A stretch of DNA of 37,591 nt. It comes from Desulfovibrio sp. GTDB lineage: Bacteria > Desulfobacterota > Desulfovibrionia > Desulfovibrionales > Desulfovibrionaceae. Location: contig JAISNZ010000095.1 of assembly GCA_031275955.1 (NCBI GenBank), positions 1 through 37,591 on the forward strand, given 5' to 3'. Positions within the stretch are counted from its first letter, which is position 1. Each line of letters starts with the position of its first letter. The notes beneath the pieces are model-generated. The model had not been told where the DNA came from and did no database searches. It saw only the letters and a list, made by a program, of their open reading frames with translations. A program made the translations under genes and the position numbers. Shown here piece after piece: positions 17,885-26,297 of the stretch.

Positions 17885-18562
17885 ATGCGTTCCCGTCCCC
17901 TCATCGCCCTTTTGGGCGGCAGCTTCAATCCCCCGCACATCGGGCATTTCCGCATTGCCCTGGAGGTACAGGAAATCCTCGTCCCCCGCGAGATCCTGCT
18001 GATTCCCTGCGCCAGCCCTCCCCACAAGACCGGAGACAATCTTCTGCCCTTCTCCCTGCGGCTGGCCATGCTGGAGGCGGTGACGCGCGCCCTGCCAGGC
18101 CTGGGCGTCAGCCCTGTCGAAGCCGAACGCCCCGGACCCTCGTATACAGTGGATACCCTGACCGCTCTGGCCGCGCGGCATCCGGGAGAACGTCTGGCCT
18201 TCATCCTCGGAGGGGACGATTTCTCTCTGCTCCCCAGTTGGAAACTCTGGCGGAACATCCCGGAATTGGCCGACCTCATCGTTCTGCCCCGCCGCGCGGG
18301 AGCGGAAAAAATCTTTCTGCGCGCCGTCCGGGCCCGCTGGCCCGAGGCCGTTCCCCTGTCTTTCCCGTCCGGAATCCGCGCCTTCAGCCTGCCCCACGGC
18401 GGGCGCATTCTCCATCTGCCCCAGCCCCGGCTGGAAATCAGCTCCTCCCTCATCCGTTCCCGCTGGCTTGAGGGCAAAAGCCTGAACTTCCTCGTTCCCA
18501 AAGAGGTCGAAGAAATCCTGGACAAAAACGCGGCGGGCATTCTTCCCCTCTGGCGATCCTGA
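17885..18562 (+). CDS. nadD: Nicotinate-nucleotide adenylyltransferase
   Basis: IALLGGSFNPPHIGHFRIALEVQE..., SYTVDTLTAL, FILGGDDFSLLPSWKLW, ISSSLIRSR. Confidence 0.9.
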   Translation: MRSRPLIALLGGSFNPPHIGHFRIALEVQEILVPREILLIPCASPPHKTGDNLLPFSLRLAMLEAVTRALPGLGVSPVEAERPGPSYTVDTLTALAARHPGERLAFILGGDDFSLLPSWKLWRNIPELADLIVLPRRAGAEKIFLRAVRARWPEAVPLSFPSGIRAFSLPHGGRILHLPQPRLEISSSLIRSRWLEGKSLNFLVPKEVEEILDKNAAGILPLWRS

Positions 18563-18694
18563 ATCCCCGGAGCCCCCCTTCTCCTTCCGGCCGCTGTCCT
18601 TTATCAAAACTTCCTTTGTGGTACGAGACCCCGGCCTTCAGGCCCCCGCACCCCGCCCTGAAGGCCCATGCCGCCTTCTTGGTTCCTTTCCCTC

Positions 18695-19309
18695 TTACAC
18701 CATCCCCTGCTCCTGCATCCTCAGGTAAATGGCGCGGCTGGCCCAGGCATCGGTGGCGGCGTAACGGACCTGGCGGAGGGTGAGATCGCGGGCGGCCCAG
18801 TTGGAGCATTGTTCGCCCTTGGAAACCCGGACCCCGAGAAAAAAGGCGGCCAGGGCGCGGAGACTCTGATTCTGAAGATGATGACGGCGGGCGACGGCGG
18901 CGAGATCGACGACGCCGGCGGGAATAAAGGGGCAAAGTTTCTCCAGGGCGTGCATGTCCTCGTGTACGGCCACCCCGGCCTTGACGATATCGCCGGAGGC
19001 GAGAAGGTCCACCAGAGGGGAGGAAAAAGGCTGCCATTTGAGCTGGAAAAGATAAATTTCGTGCGCTCCGGCCAGTTGCACCAGGGAGGGGGAGTAGGAC
19101 TTGCCCCGGACAAAGCTGGGACGGGTTTCCGTGTCAAAACCGAGAACCCTTTCCCTGCTCAGGCGCTCACTGGCCTTTTTCATGTCCCCGGCCGTCCTGA
19201 TGAGGATCACTTTGCCGGGATAGTGAAAGAGCGGCAGGGTATTGATGTCGTCCCTGCTCAGTTTTCCGCCTTCTTCATCCGGCGTGACGGGATCAAACTC
19301 GTCCTTCAT
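18695..19309 (-). CDS. RNase D-like 3'-5' exonuclease
   Basis: LGFDTETRPSFVRGKSYSPSLVQLAG..., KAGVAVHEDMHAL, QVRYAATDAWASRAIYLRM (DEDDy). Confidence 0.82.
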   Translation of the reverse strand: MKDEFDPVTPDEEGGKLSRDDINTLPLFHYPGKVILIRTAGDMKKASERLSRERVLGFDTETRPSFVRGKSYSPSLVQLAGAHEIYLFQLKWQPFSSPLVDLLASGDIVKAGVAVHEDMHALEKLCPFIPAGVVDLAAVARRHHLQNQSLRALAAFFLGVRVSKGEQCSNWAARDLTLRQVRYAATDAWASRAIYLRMQEQGMV

Positions 19310-19447
19310 GCGGATGATTCCTGTTCCCCCGTCATTACTTCAACACTCTCCCGCGGCGCGCGCCGTCCTTTCCATCAGGGAAAACCGCCTGCACGCAGAT
19401 AAACATAAAAAATTCGCCGCGTAAAGTGAAGACCCCGTGCATTTTTC

Positions 19448-20338
19448 TTGGCATTATCCCGGCAATGGCATAGGATCACACATCCCCCCGTTCTTCAGCC
19501 AGAGGTCCGATCCGCCGTGGCAGCCTTCAACACCATCGCGCCCCAGAATGTCCGCCAGCACTTTGCCAGGGCGAAATCCCTCCTGAAGCGCAACGAAACC
19601 GTCAAAGCCCTGGACGCCCTCCTCACCGGCCTCGAGCTGTACGACCGCGGCAAGCTCCTGGCCAAGGCCCGCTTTGAAACAGAGGTGCTCATCCTTGAGG
19701 CTGTCACCGACATCCCCCGCCAACCGCTGGTGCGCAGCTTTTTTGAAAAGATCGCCCAATCCGGGAAAACCGCCGTCGCCTATCAGCCGGGAGAGGAGGA
19801 AAAACTCAAGACGACTCTCCAGATCATACTCAAAGGTCTGGAAAACATGGAAAAGGAAAAACAGCAGCAGGAACGGGACACCCGGGAAAATCGCCGGGAA
19901 AGCCTGCAGGCAAAGGGTCTTGCCTACCTCAAGGCCGGCGACGCCCCTCGCGGCAAGAGCGCCCTGCGCGTTCTGGCGGACGAGTTCGGCCATGAACCGG
20001 GCGTTCTTTCCCGGATCGGCCTCTGGCTTCAGGAAGCGGGACTGTACTTTGAAGCCGCCGAATTCCTGGAGCAGGCCATCGCCGATTTTCCCCGGGACAG
20101 CACGGCTTACGGCCCCGCCGCCGCCGTTTACATCACCCTGCGGGAATTTGAAAAGGCGGAAACCATTTATCTCAAGGCTCTCAAGGAATTCGGAAAACAC
20201 CCCCGCACCATGCTCAACCTTGCCAAACTCTACGTCAGCTGGAACAAAAAAGACAAGGCCTTTGAAGCCGCCAGGGAAGCGTACAAAGGCGATCCTTCCC
20301 TGGAAGAGGCAAAGGCCCTGATCGCTAAATTCGCCTGA
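19448..20338 (+). CDS. Tetratricopeptide-repeat protein
   Basis: Repeated TPR-like helices (ALRVLADEFGHEPGVLSRIGLWLQEAGLYFEAAEFLEQAIADFP...); start is a TTG. Confidence 0.65.
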   Translation: MALSRQWHRITHPPVLQPEVRSAVAAFNTIAPQNVRQHFARAKSLLKRNETVKALDALLTGLELYDRGKLLAKARFETEVLILEAVTDIPRQPLVRSFFEKIAQSGKTAVAYQPGEEEKLKTTLQIILKGLENMEKEKQQQERDTRENRRESLQAKGLAYLKAGDAPRGKSALRVLADEFGHEPGVLSRIGLWLQEAGLYFEAAEFLEQAIADFPRDSTAYGPAAAVYITLREFEKAETIYLKALKEFGKHPRTMLNLAKLYVSWNKKDKAFEAAREAYKGDPSLEEAKALIAKFA

Positions 20339-20359
20339 ACGGGAAAAAACACGGAGGAC

Positions 20360-20908
20360 ATGATGCAGACCGTCGCCGTCATTGTCGGAAGCCTGCGCAA
20401 GGATTCCATCAACAAGAAGCTGGCCCGGGCCGTCGCCCGGGAAGGCAGCGACCTGTTTCTCTTTCAGCAGACGCCCATTGATGATATTCCCCTGTATAAC
20501 CAGGATCTTGAATCAGACTTTCCGGCTCCCGTCCAACGGCTGCAGGCCGATATCACCGCCGCCGCCGCCGTGCTTCTGGTGACCCCCGAATACAACCGGA
20601 GCATCCCCGGAGTCCTGAAAAACGCCCTTGACTGGGCCTCGCGGCCTTACGGAAACCACAGCCTGTCCGGCAAGCCCGTGGCCCTCATGGGCGCCAGCGG
20701 CGGCGCCGTGGGCACCGCCGTGGCCCAGTTTCAGCTGCGCGGCATCATGACCATGCTCGGCAGCCGCCTCATCCCCCAGCCGGAACTCTATATCACGATG
20801 CGCCCGGATCTGATCGCGCCGGACGGAACCTTTGCCGATGCCTCCACCCGGAAATTCCTGCGCGGTTTTCTGGAAGGGATGCGGGACTGGCTGAACAAAC
20901 AAGTTTGA
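20360..20908 (+). CDS. NADPH-dependent FMN reductase
   Basis: VAVIVGSLRKDSINKKLARAV..., LLVTPEYNRSIPGVLKNALDWASRP, GKPVALMGASGGAVGTAVAQ. Confidence 0.88.
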   Translation: MMQTVAVIVGSLRKDSINKKLARAVAREGSDLFLFQQTPIDDIPLYNQDLESDFPAPVQRLQADITAAAAVLLVTPEYNRSIPGVLKNALDWASRPYGNHSLSGKPVALMGASGGAVGTAVAQFQLRGIMTMLGSRLIPQPELYITMRPDLIAPDGTFADASTRKFLRGFLEGMRDWLNKQV

Positions 20909-20982
20909 GCAGGGAAACGAGATGCTCTCCATGTGAGAACACACCCCCGGCGGGAATGAGGGCGCCAGGAAAGGTCCTTCCC

Positions 20983-21016
20983 GAGCCGGCAGACGCTCCG
21001 AGCCGGCAGACGCTCC
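20983..21016. repeat. 17-bp exact tandem duplication
   Basis: GAGCCGGCAGACGCTCC x2 in the convergent intergenic gap. Confidence 0.85.
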
Positions 21017-21041
21017 AGCGCGCGCGCCCGGGGCGCGGGCT

Positions 21042-21908
21042 TCAGCCAAGCAACGGTTTGAGGCGCCGCACCAGATCCTCGCGCAATTCCTCATCCTGCA
21101 GGGCAAAATAGATATTGGCCGTCAGGTATTCGGCCCAGTCGCCGGCGTCAAAGCGCATCCCCCGAATTTTGACGGCCAGAAGGCCCCGGGCGGAAGCCTG
21201 GCCCTGCAGGGCGTCCGTGAGCTGGATCTCGCCCCCGTGACCGGGAGAGATCTTCTCCAGGTGAACGAAAATCTCCGGCGTAAGCACATAGCGCCCGATG
21301 ATGGCCAGACGCGAGGGGGCCTGATCCACGCGGGGCTTTTCCACCAGCTTGCGCACCTGATAAATGCCCGGCGAAATCTCCTCGCCGGAGATGATCCCAT
21401 AGCGGCTGACCCGGTCCTGGGGCACCTCCATGACCCCGATAACAGGCAGCCTCTCGCTCTGGGCCACCTCAATGAGCTGCCTGATGCCGGGACTCATCCC
21501 GAACATGAGGTCATCGCCCACCATAACGGCAAAGGCGTCGTCATAACGGACCACGTCCTTGGCGCACAGCACCGCGTGCCCCAGGCCCAGTTGCCGTTTC
21601 TGGCGAATGGAGATGATTCTGACCATTTCCGCCACCTGGCGGATAGCGGCCAGGGCCTCTTCCTTTCCGGATCGCTCCAGCACCATCTCCAACTGCAGGT
21701 TGTAATCGAAGTGATCCTCAATGGCGCTCTTGTCCCGGTTGGTGATGAAGACCACATCCTCAATGCCCGCCTGAATGGCCTCCTCCACCACATATTGCAC
21801 TCCCGGCTTGTTGTAGACAGGCAGCATCTCCTTGGGGATGTTCTTGGTGGCCGGCAACGACCGGGTTCCCCATCCGGCAACGGGAATAACAACCTTGTGA
21901 ATATTCAT
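21042..21908 (-). CDS. galU: UTP--glucose-1-phosphate uridylyltransferase
   Basis: MNIHKVVIPVAGWGTRSLPATKNIPKEMLPVYNKPGVQYVVEEAIQAGIEDVVFIT; the ORF is open further upstream but this ATG is canonical. Confidence 0.93.
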   Translation of the reverse strand: MNIHKVVIPVAGWGTRSLPATKNIPKEMLPVYNKPGVQYVVEEAIQAGIEDVVFITNRDKSAIEDHFDYNLQLEMVLERSGKEEALAAIRQVAEMVRIISIRQKRQLGLGHAVLCAKDVVRYDDAFAVMVGDDLMFGMSPGIRQLIEVAQSERLPVIGVMEVPQDRVSRYGIISGEEISPGIYQVRKLVEKPRVDQAPSRLAIIGRYVLTPEIFVHLEKISPGHGGEIQLTDALQGQASARGLLAVKIRGMRFDAGDWAEYLTANIYFALQDEELREDLVRRLKPLLG

Positions 21909-21993
21909 GCAACCCCCTTGTCCTGCGGTTGACGACCTCATCTGCACGCTAGCACAGGAAGCGAAGAAAAAACAAGCCTCTCGGGGCGACCGC

Positions 21994-22160
21994 CAAGACT
22001 GCCGCATTTCCATTGCCGGTAAATGCGAGGGCATAGCCCCAGGGAGCGCCCTCCGCAGTCTTGCCCGCTTATAGCGTTTACGCTTGTGATTGTCACTTGA
22101 CGGTGAAGCGGATTCGTCCTGCGACAATTCCGCGGCAAGGATTTGCCGGTAAATCCTTGC
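21994..22160. repeat. Highly structured multi-hairpin intergenic element
   Basis: Three-way-junction fold: CAAGACTGC/GCAGTCTTG (21994-22002/22055-22063) enclosing CGCATTT/AAATGCG (22003-22009/22021-22027) and AGGGC/GCCCT (22028-22032/22048-22052). Then hairpin GCAAGGATTT-GCCGGT-AAATCCTTGC (22135-22160). Confidence 0.65.
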
Positions 22161-22228
22161 AGGGCAAAGGATACATTTCCAACGGCAATTTGCTCCGGCC
22201 TCGGCTTTTTTTGGACAATCGAAACCGG

Positions 22229-22267
22229 TGAAACATATATCTTGAAACGTATTTCTCCAATGTTTCA
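22229..22267. promoter_or_regulatory. Candidate enhancer (UAS) for the sigma54 activator
   Basis: Half-sites TGAAACAT (22229-22236), TGAAACGT (22243-22250) and inverted ATGTTTCA (22260-22267), upstream of the -24/-12 element. Confidence 0.55.
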
Positions 22268-22308
22268 GCCGCAATCAAATTTGTCCTATAATTGTAAACT
22301 ATTATATT

Positions 22309-22324
22309 TGGCATGCCTTTTGCT
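22309..22324 (+). promoter_or_regulatory. Sigma54 -24/-12 promoter of the TRAP-lyase operon
   Basis: TGGCAT-GCCTT-TTGCT, matching TGGCAC-N5-TTGCW except for one base, with canonical GG/GC spacing. Confidence 0.8.
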
Positions 22325-22389
22325 CAATAACTGCGCAAGGGGACAGACTGCAAACAGCCGGGGAAAAATTACCCTAAAAGGAGTATTTC

Positions 22390-23412
22390 ATGAGATGGTT
22401 CCAACGCTCTATCGTCCTGGCGGGAATTGTGTGCGCAGGATGTCTTTCTTTTATTTCAACTCTTCATGCTGCGGAAAAAAAAGTTGTTTCCTTTGCCAGC
22501 GGAATGGCTTCAACGCACGCCGGACATATTGCTTTTGAAAAGTTTGCCAAAGAAATAGAAAAGCGCACGAACGGCGAAATCATCGGTGTTGCCTACCCGA
22601 ACAATCAACTGGGAAGCGATACGGAGGCCATGCAAGCCATACAGGATCATACGCTTGTGATGACGATGACGGCAACCCCGCCGGTTGTGAGCTTTGCCCC
22701 AGCCATTGCCGTATTTGACCTTCCCTTCTTTTATTCTTCTCTTGAAGACGCCCGCAAAGTCATTGACGACCCTGAAGTTATCAGGCCCATAGAGGAAGGA
22801 TATAAAAAGGCCGGACTCATGAATCTTGGCCTGGTCCCTACAGGATTCCGCTGGCTTTCCTCTCGAAGGAAGCCCATCACCAAACTGGAGGAACTGAGAG
22901 GCTTCAAGCTCAGAATTTCCGAAAATCCGCAGCACAGGGCGTTGTGGACAGCTCTTGGAGCCTCGCCGACCCCCCTTGCCAACTCTGAGCGCTATACAGC
23001 CTTACAGCAGGGGACTGTGGACGGCCAGGAAAATGTTATGGAAAACGCCTTCAATACCAAGATGTATGAGGTTCAGGACTGTTTCATGAATACGAAGCAT
23101 ATCCTCTACGTCAGCACCTGGATTGGAGATCCGCAGTTTTATGCGTCCCTGACTCCTGAGCATCAAAAAATTTTTATGGAGTTGATGGGGCAGATGCTCG
23201 ATGATTTTCTGCAACTCTCCATCGCGCGGGAAAAAGAACTCCTGAAGGAACTCGAAACCAAATACAACAAGACGATTGTCCGCGAAATGCCGGCTGGGGA
23301 GTATGAACGCTGGGGCGCCCTTGCCCGCCCGGTCGTTGAGAAATTGATCCGCGCAAAAATCGGTGACGCCCTCGTGGACAGGGTTTACATTGTCCTCGGC
23401 AGAACGAAATGA
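22390..23412 (+). CDS. dctP: TRAP transporter substrate-binding protein, DctP family
   Basis: Signal peptide; GEIIGVAYPNNQLGSDTEAMQAIQ, FDLPFFYSSLEDA, LRGFKLRISENPQHRALWTALGASPTPLANSERYTALQQGTVDGQEN. Confidence 0.93.
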   Translation: MRWFQRSIVLAGIVCAGCLSFISTLHAAEKKVVSFASGMASTHAGHIAFEKFAKEIEKRTNGEIIGVAYPNNQLGSDTEAMQAIQDHTLVMTMTATPPVVSFAPAIAVFDLPFFYSSLEDARKVIDDPEVIRPIEEGYKKAGLMNLGLVPTGFRWLSSRRKPITKLEELRGFKLRISENPQHRALWTALGASPTPLANSERYTALQQGTVDGQENVMENAFNTKMYEVQDCFMNTKHILYVSTWIGDPQFYASLTPEHQKIFMELMGQMLDDFLQLSIAREKELLKELETKYNKTIVREMPAGEYERWGALARPVVEKLIRAKIGDALVDRVYIVLGRTK

Positions 23413-23442
23413 CTTGCCCTGGCCTGACAAGAAAGGAATTCT

Positions 23443-23913
23443 ATGAAAAAAATCCTGATGTGGATAAATGAATATTTTGAAACAAGTATAATTTCGATAT
23501 TACTTGTTATCATCACAGTTCTATGCACAATACAAGTTATCCTTAGATATTTATTTTCTCATACAATATACTGGATTGAAGAATTTGTCGTTTATTGTAA
23601 TGTATGGATAGGGTTTATAGGTTGTAGCTATGCCATACTAAAAGATAATAATCTTCGTGTTGATATGAGTGATTTTATTCAAAAATCTGCGGCAAAATTT
23701 TTGAAAATTATTGCTGATTTTATCACTTTCTTCTTTTATATATATATGATATATTGCGGTCTTGAAGTAATCAAGCGGTCTCTTGCATCAAACCAGTTAA
23801 GTCCGGCTGCTGAAATTCCTGTAGTTGTTCTATATGCATCCCTTTTTTTCGGTTCAGTATTCGCAGTGATACGATATATACAGCGTGTATATATTTCATT
23901 TACAAAGAAGTAG
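23443..23913 (+). CDS. dctQ: TRAP transporter small permease, DctQ family
   Basis: Four TM segments, TIYWIEEFVVYCNVWIGFIGCSYAILKDNNLRVD signature; between dctP and dctM. Confidence 0.88.
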   Translation: MKKILMWINEYFETSIISILLVIITVLCTIQVILRYLFSHTIYWIEEFVVYCNVWIGFIGCSYAILKDNNLRVDMSDFIQKSAAKFLKIIADFITFFFYIYMIYCGLEVIKRSLASNQLSPAAEIPVVVLYASLFFGSVFAVIRYIQRVYISFTKK

Positions 23914-23932
23914 CATAATGGAATAAATAAAT

Positions 23933-25216
23933 ATGCACGTTATACTAACTGTTCTTGCCGTTGCCCTGATCCTTAGCGTTCCGATAGGAATCGGCCTTGT
24001 TCTCAGTTCTATTTCCACATATTTCTTCGGCATAACGGAAATTATCAATCCCAATTATGTTTATAAAACCATTGTGGATGGCTTGAATTCATATCCCCTT
24101 CTGGCGATACCGCTATTTATTCTTTCCGGCCTCATCATGGCGCGGGGAGGAATCGCAAAAAAGCTTTTCGAATTCTTCGCCTATTTTACAGGCGGACGCA
24201 CAGCCGGCCTGCCCATCACAGGCATCATCACCTGCATGTTCTATGGAGCGCTTTCCGGCTCGGGTCCCGCCACCACGGCCGCCGTCGGCAGCATGGTCGT
24301 CCCGTACCTGGAAGGCCTCGGCTATAAGCGCAATTTCGTCGCCGCCATTATCGCCACGGCGGGCTCGCTCGGGATCATCATTCCTCCAAGCGTGCCCTTC
24401 ATCATTTACGCCCTGGCGGCGAACGTGTCGGTCGGCGAAATGTTCATAGCCGGGATAATCCCGGGATTCATCATCGCCGCCTGCCTTTCTTTATGCGCCT
24501 ATGCGCATTGCCGGCGCCACGGGGAGGACAAGGAACTGCTGCGCAAAAACTATGAGTCGATCCGGGCAATAGGCTTCTGGCCTCTGCTGAAAGACAGTTC
24601 CTGGGCGCTCATGACCCCCCTGATCATTCTCGGGGGCATTTACGGTGGAGTATTTACCCCGACGGAGGCGGCCACGGTTTCTGTCGTCTATTCGGTATTC
24701 ATCGGGTTGTTTGTCTATAAGACGATGACCATCAGGGATTTCCCCGGCATTCTCGCCCAAGCGGCGCACAGTCTCGCCCCGCTGCTGATGGTCATTGCCG
24801 CAGCGACCCTCTTCGGCCGGGTTCTCGCCCTGCTGCAGATACCCCAGATGATCACGGAGTTTCTCGGCGACAGCATTTCTTCCTTCTGGCTCATCTTCCT
24901 TATGAATTTGATCCTGCTGATAGCCGGGATGCTCGTAAACGTCACTTCGGCCATTCTTATCCTGACGCCCGTCCTGTTGCCGGCGGCCACAGCCATAGGC
25001 ATGGACCCCATCCATTTCGGCATGATGATGGTGGTCAACCTGTCCATAGGCCTGGTCACCCCTCCGGTGGGCGCCGATTTATTCGTGGCCTGCGGCATGT
25101 TCCGCGTCCCTATCGCAACTTTAACAAAGCATGTCATGCCCTTTCTCCTGTATTTTTTTATCGCCCTGGCTATTATTTCTTATATGCCAATCGTCAGCCT
25201 TGTGTTCATTCGCTAA
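23933..25216 (+). CDS. dctM: TRAP transporter large permease, DctM family
   Basis: PLLAIPLFILSGLIMARGGIAKKLFEF, GALSGSGPATTAAVGSMVVPYLEGLGYKRNFVAAIIATAGSLGIIIPPSVPFIIYAL, GMMMVVNLSIGLVTPPVGADLFVACG. Confidence 0.95.
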   Translation: MHVILTVLAVALILSVPIGIGLVLSSISTYFFGITEIINPNYVYKTIVDGLNSYPLLAIPLFILSGLIMARGGIAKKLFEFFAYFTGGRTAGLPITGIITCMFYGALSGSGPATTAAVGSMVVPYLEGLGYKRNFVAAIIATAGSLGIIIPPSVPFIIYALAANVSVGEMFIAGIIPGFIIAACLSLCAYAHCRRHGEDKELLRKNYESIRAIGFWPLLKDSSWALMTPLIILGGIYGGVFTPTEAATVSVVYSVFIGLFVYKTMTIRDFPGILAQAAHSLAPLLMVIAAATLFGRVLALLQIPQMITEFLGDSISSFWLIFLMNLILLIAGMLVNVTSAILILTPVLLPAATAIGMDPIHFGMMMVVNLSIGLVTPPVGADLFVACGMFRVPIATLTKHVMPFLLYFFIALAIISYMPIVSLVFIR

Positions 25217-25268
25217 GAGATCATTATTGGAGATATATACCGACAACCCTTGAAAAAAAGGATTTCTC

Positions 25269-26171
25269 ATGAAAACAATCAATGGCCTCTCCCCCGGAAA
25301 AGCTCTGCGCGAAATGCTGAAGCAGCCTGAAATCATCGTGGCTCCGGGATGCTACGACGCGCTGTCCGCCAGGCTCGTGGAGCAGGCGGGTTTTCCGTGC
25401 GCCTTTATGACGGGTTTCGGCGCGTCGGGTTCCATCCTCGGGCAGCCTGACTACGGGCTGATGACCATGACCGAGATGCTTTCCGTCTGCGCCAATATGG
25501 TCTCGGTGCTGAACATCCCCCTCATCGGCGATGTGGATACGGGGTACGGCAACCCGCTCAATGTGCACCGCGCAATCAGGGAATTCGAACGGGCCGGCGT
25601 GGCCGCTGTCCATATAGAGGACCAGTGCTTCCCCAAACGTTGCGGGCATATGGACAAGAAAGCGGTCATTCCCGCCCGGGAGCATGTGGAAAAGATCAAG
25701 GCCTGCCTTGACGCCCGCGAGGATATGCTGATCATCGCCCGGACGGATTCCCGGGCCACCCACGGCATCAACGAGGCCATTGACCGCGTCCTCGCCTACC
25801 ACGAGGCAGGCGCCGATATCGTCTACATAGACGCGCCCGCGTCTGTTGAGGAATTGGAGTTGATCGGCAAAAAGGCCAAGGGATACAAATTCGTCAATCA
25901 GACGGAAGGAGGCAAAACCCCTCTTCTCCCCACGGAGGAACTGCAGCGCCTTGGCTTCAATATCGTCATTTTTCCCTGCTGCACAATATTCACCGCGGCA
26001 AAGGCAATGCGGCAGACGCTTGCCCATCTCAAGGAAAAGGGCACGACGCGCGAATATATCGATCATATGACAACGTTCAAAGAATATACAGACATCGTTG
26101 GAATGCCCGTATTGCTCGAAATGGAACGCAGATACAAAGTTGACGAATTCAAAAGCGTTGCCGGAAATTGA
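25269..26171 (+). CDS. Isocitrate lyase/PEP mutase superfamily protein (2-methylisocitrate/dimethylmalate lyase-like), paralog 1
   Basis: APGCYDALSARLVEQAGFPCAFMTGFG, GDVDTGYGNPLNV, HIEDQCFPKRCGHMDKK, IARTDSRATHGINEAI, NQTEGGKTPLL. Confidence 0.9.
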   Translation: MKTINGLSPGKALREMLKQPEIIVAPGCYDALSARLVEQAGFPCAFMTGFGASGSILGQPDYGLMTMTEMLSVCANMVSVLNIPLIGDVDTGYGNPLNVHRAIREFERAGVAAVHIEDQCFPKRCGHMDKKAVIPAREHVEKIKACLDAREDMLIIARTDSRATHGINEAIDRVLAYHEAGADIVYIDAPASVEELELIGKKAKGYKFVNQTEGGKTPLLPTEELQRLGFNIVIFPCCTIFTAAKAMRQTLAHLKEKGTTREYIDHMTTFKEYTDIVGMPVLLEMERRYKVDEFKSVAGN

Positions 26172-26255
26172 CGGAGAAATTGACTTCCCGTTCCAAATCC
26201 GTCCCCGGGGCCGAGGTGGAAATGGATGCGGTTTTGATCTGAAATTCGCAGAAGA

Positions 26256-26282
26256 CGTAAGATCCGAATATGTTGTCTTACG
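26256..26282. promoter_or_regulatory. Hairpin in the gap between the two lyase genes
   Basis: CGTAAGA-(13 nt)-TCTTACG just before the ATG at 26298. Confidence 0.35.
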
Positions 26283-26297
26283 GCAAGGGGTAGGGAT

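Noticed and set aside
22196-22215. Possible rho-independent terminator (CCGGCCTCGGCTTTTTTT)
   Set aside because: Only a 3-bp stem precedes the T run, too weak to call.
22390-25216. TRAP operon as a sialic acid (siaPQM) or taurine/isethionate uptake system
   Set aside because: No sialic acid or sulfonate catabolic genes nearby; the linked genes are ICL/PEPM lyases and a PrpR-type regulator.
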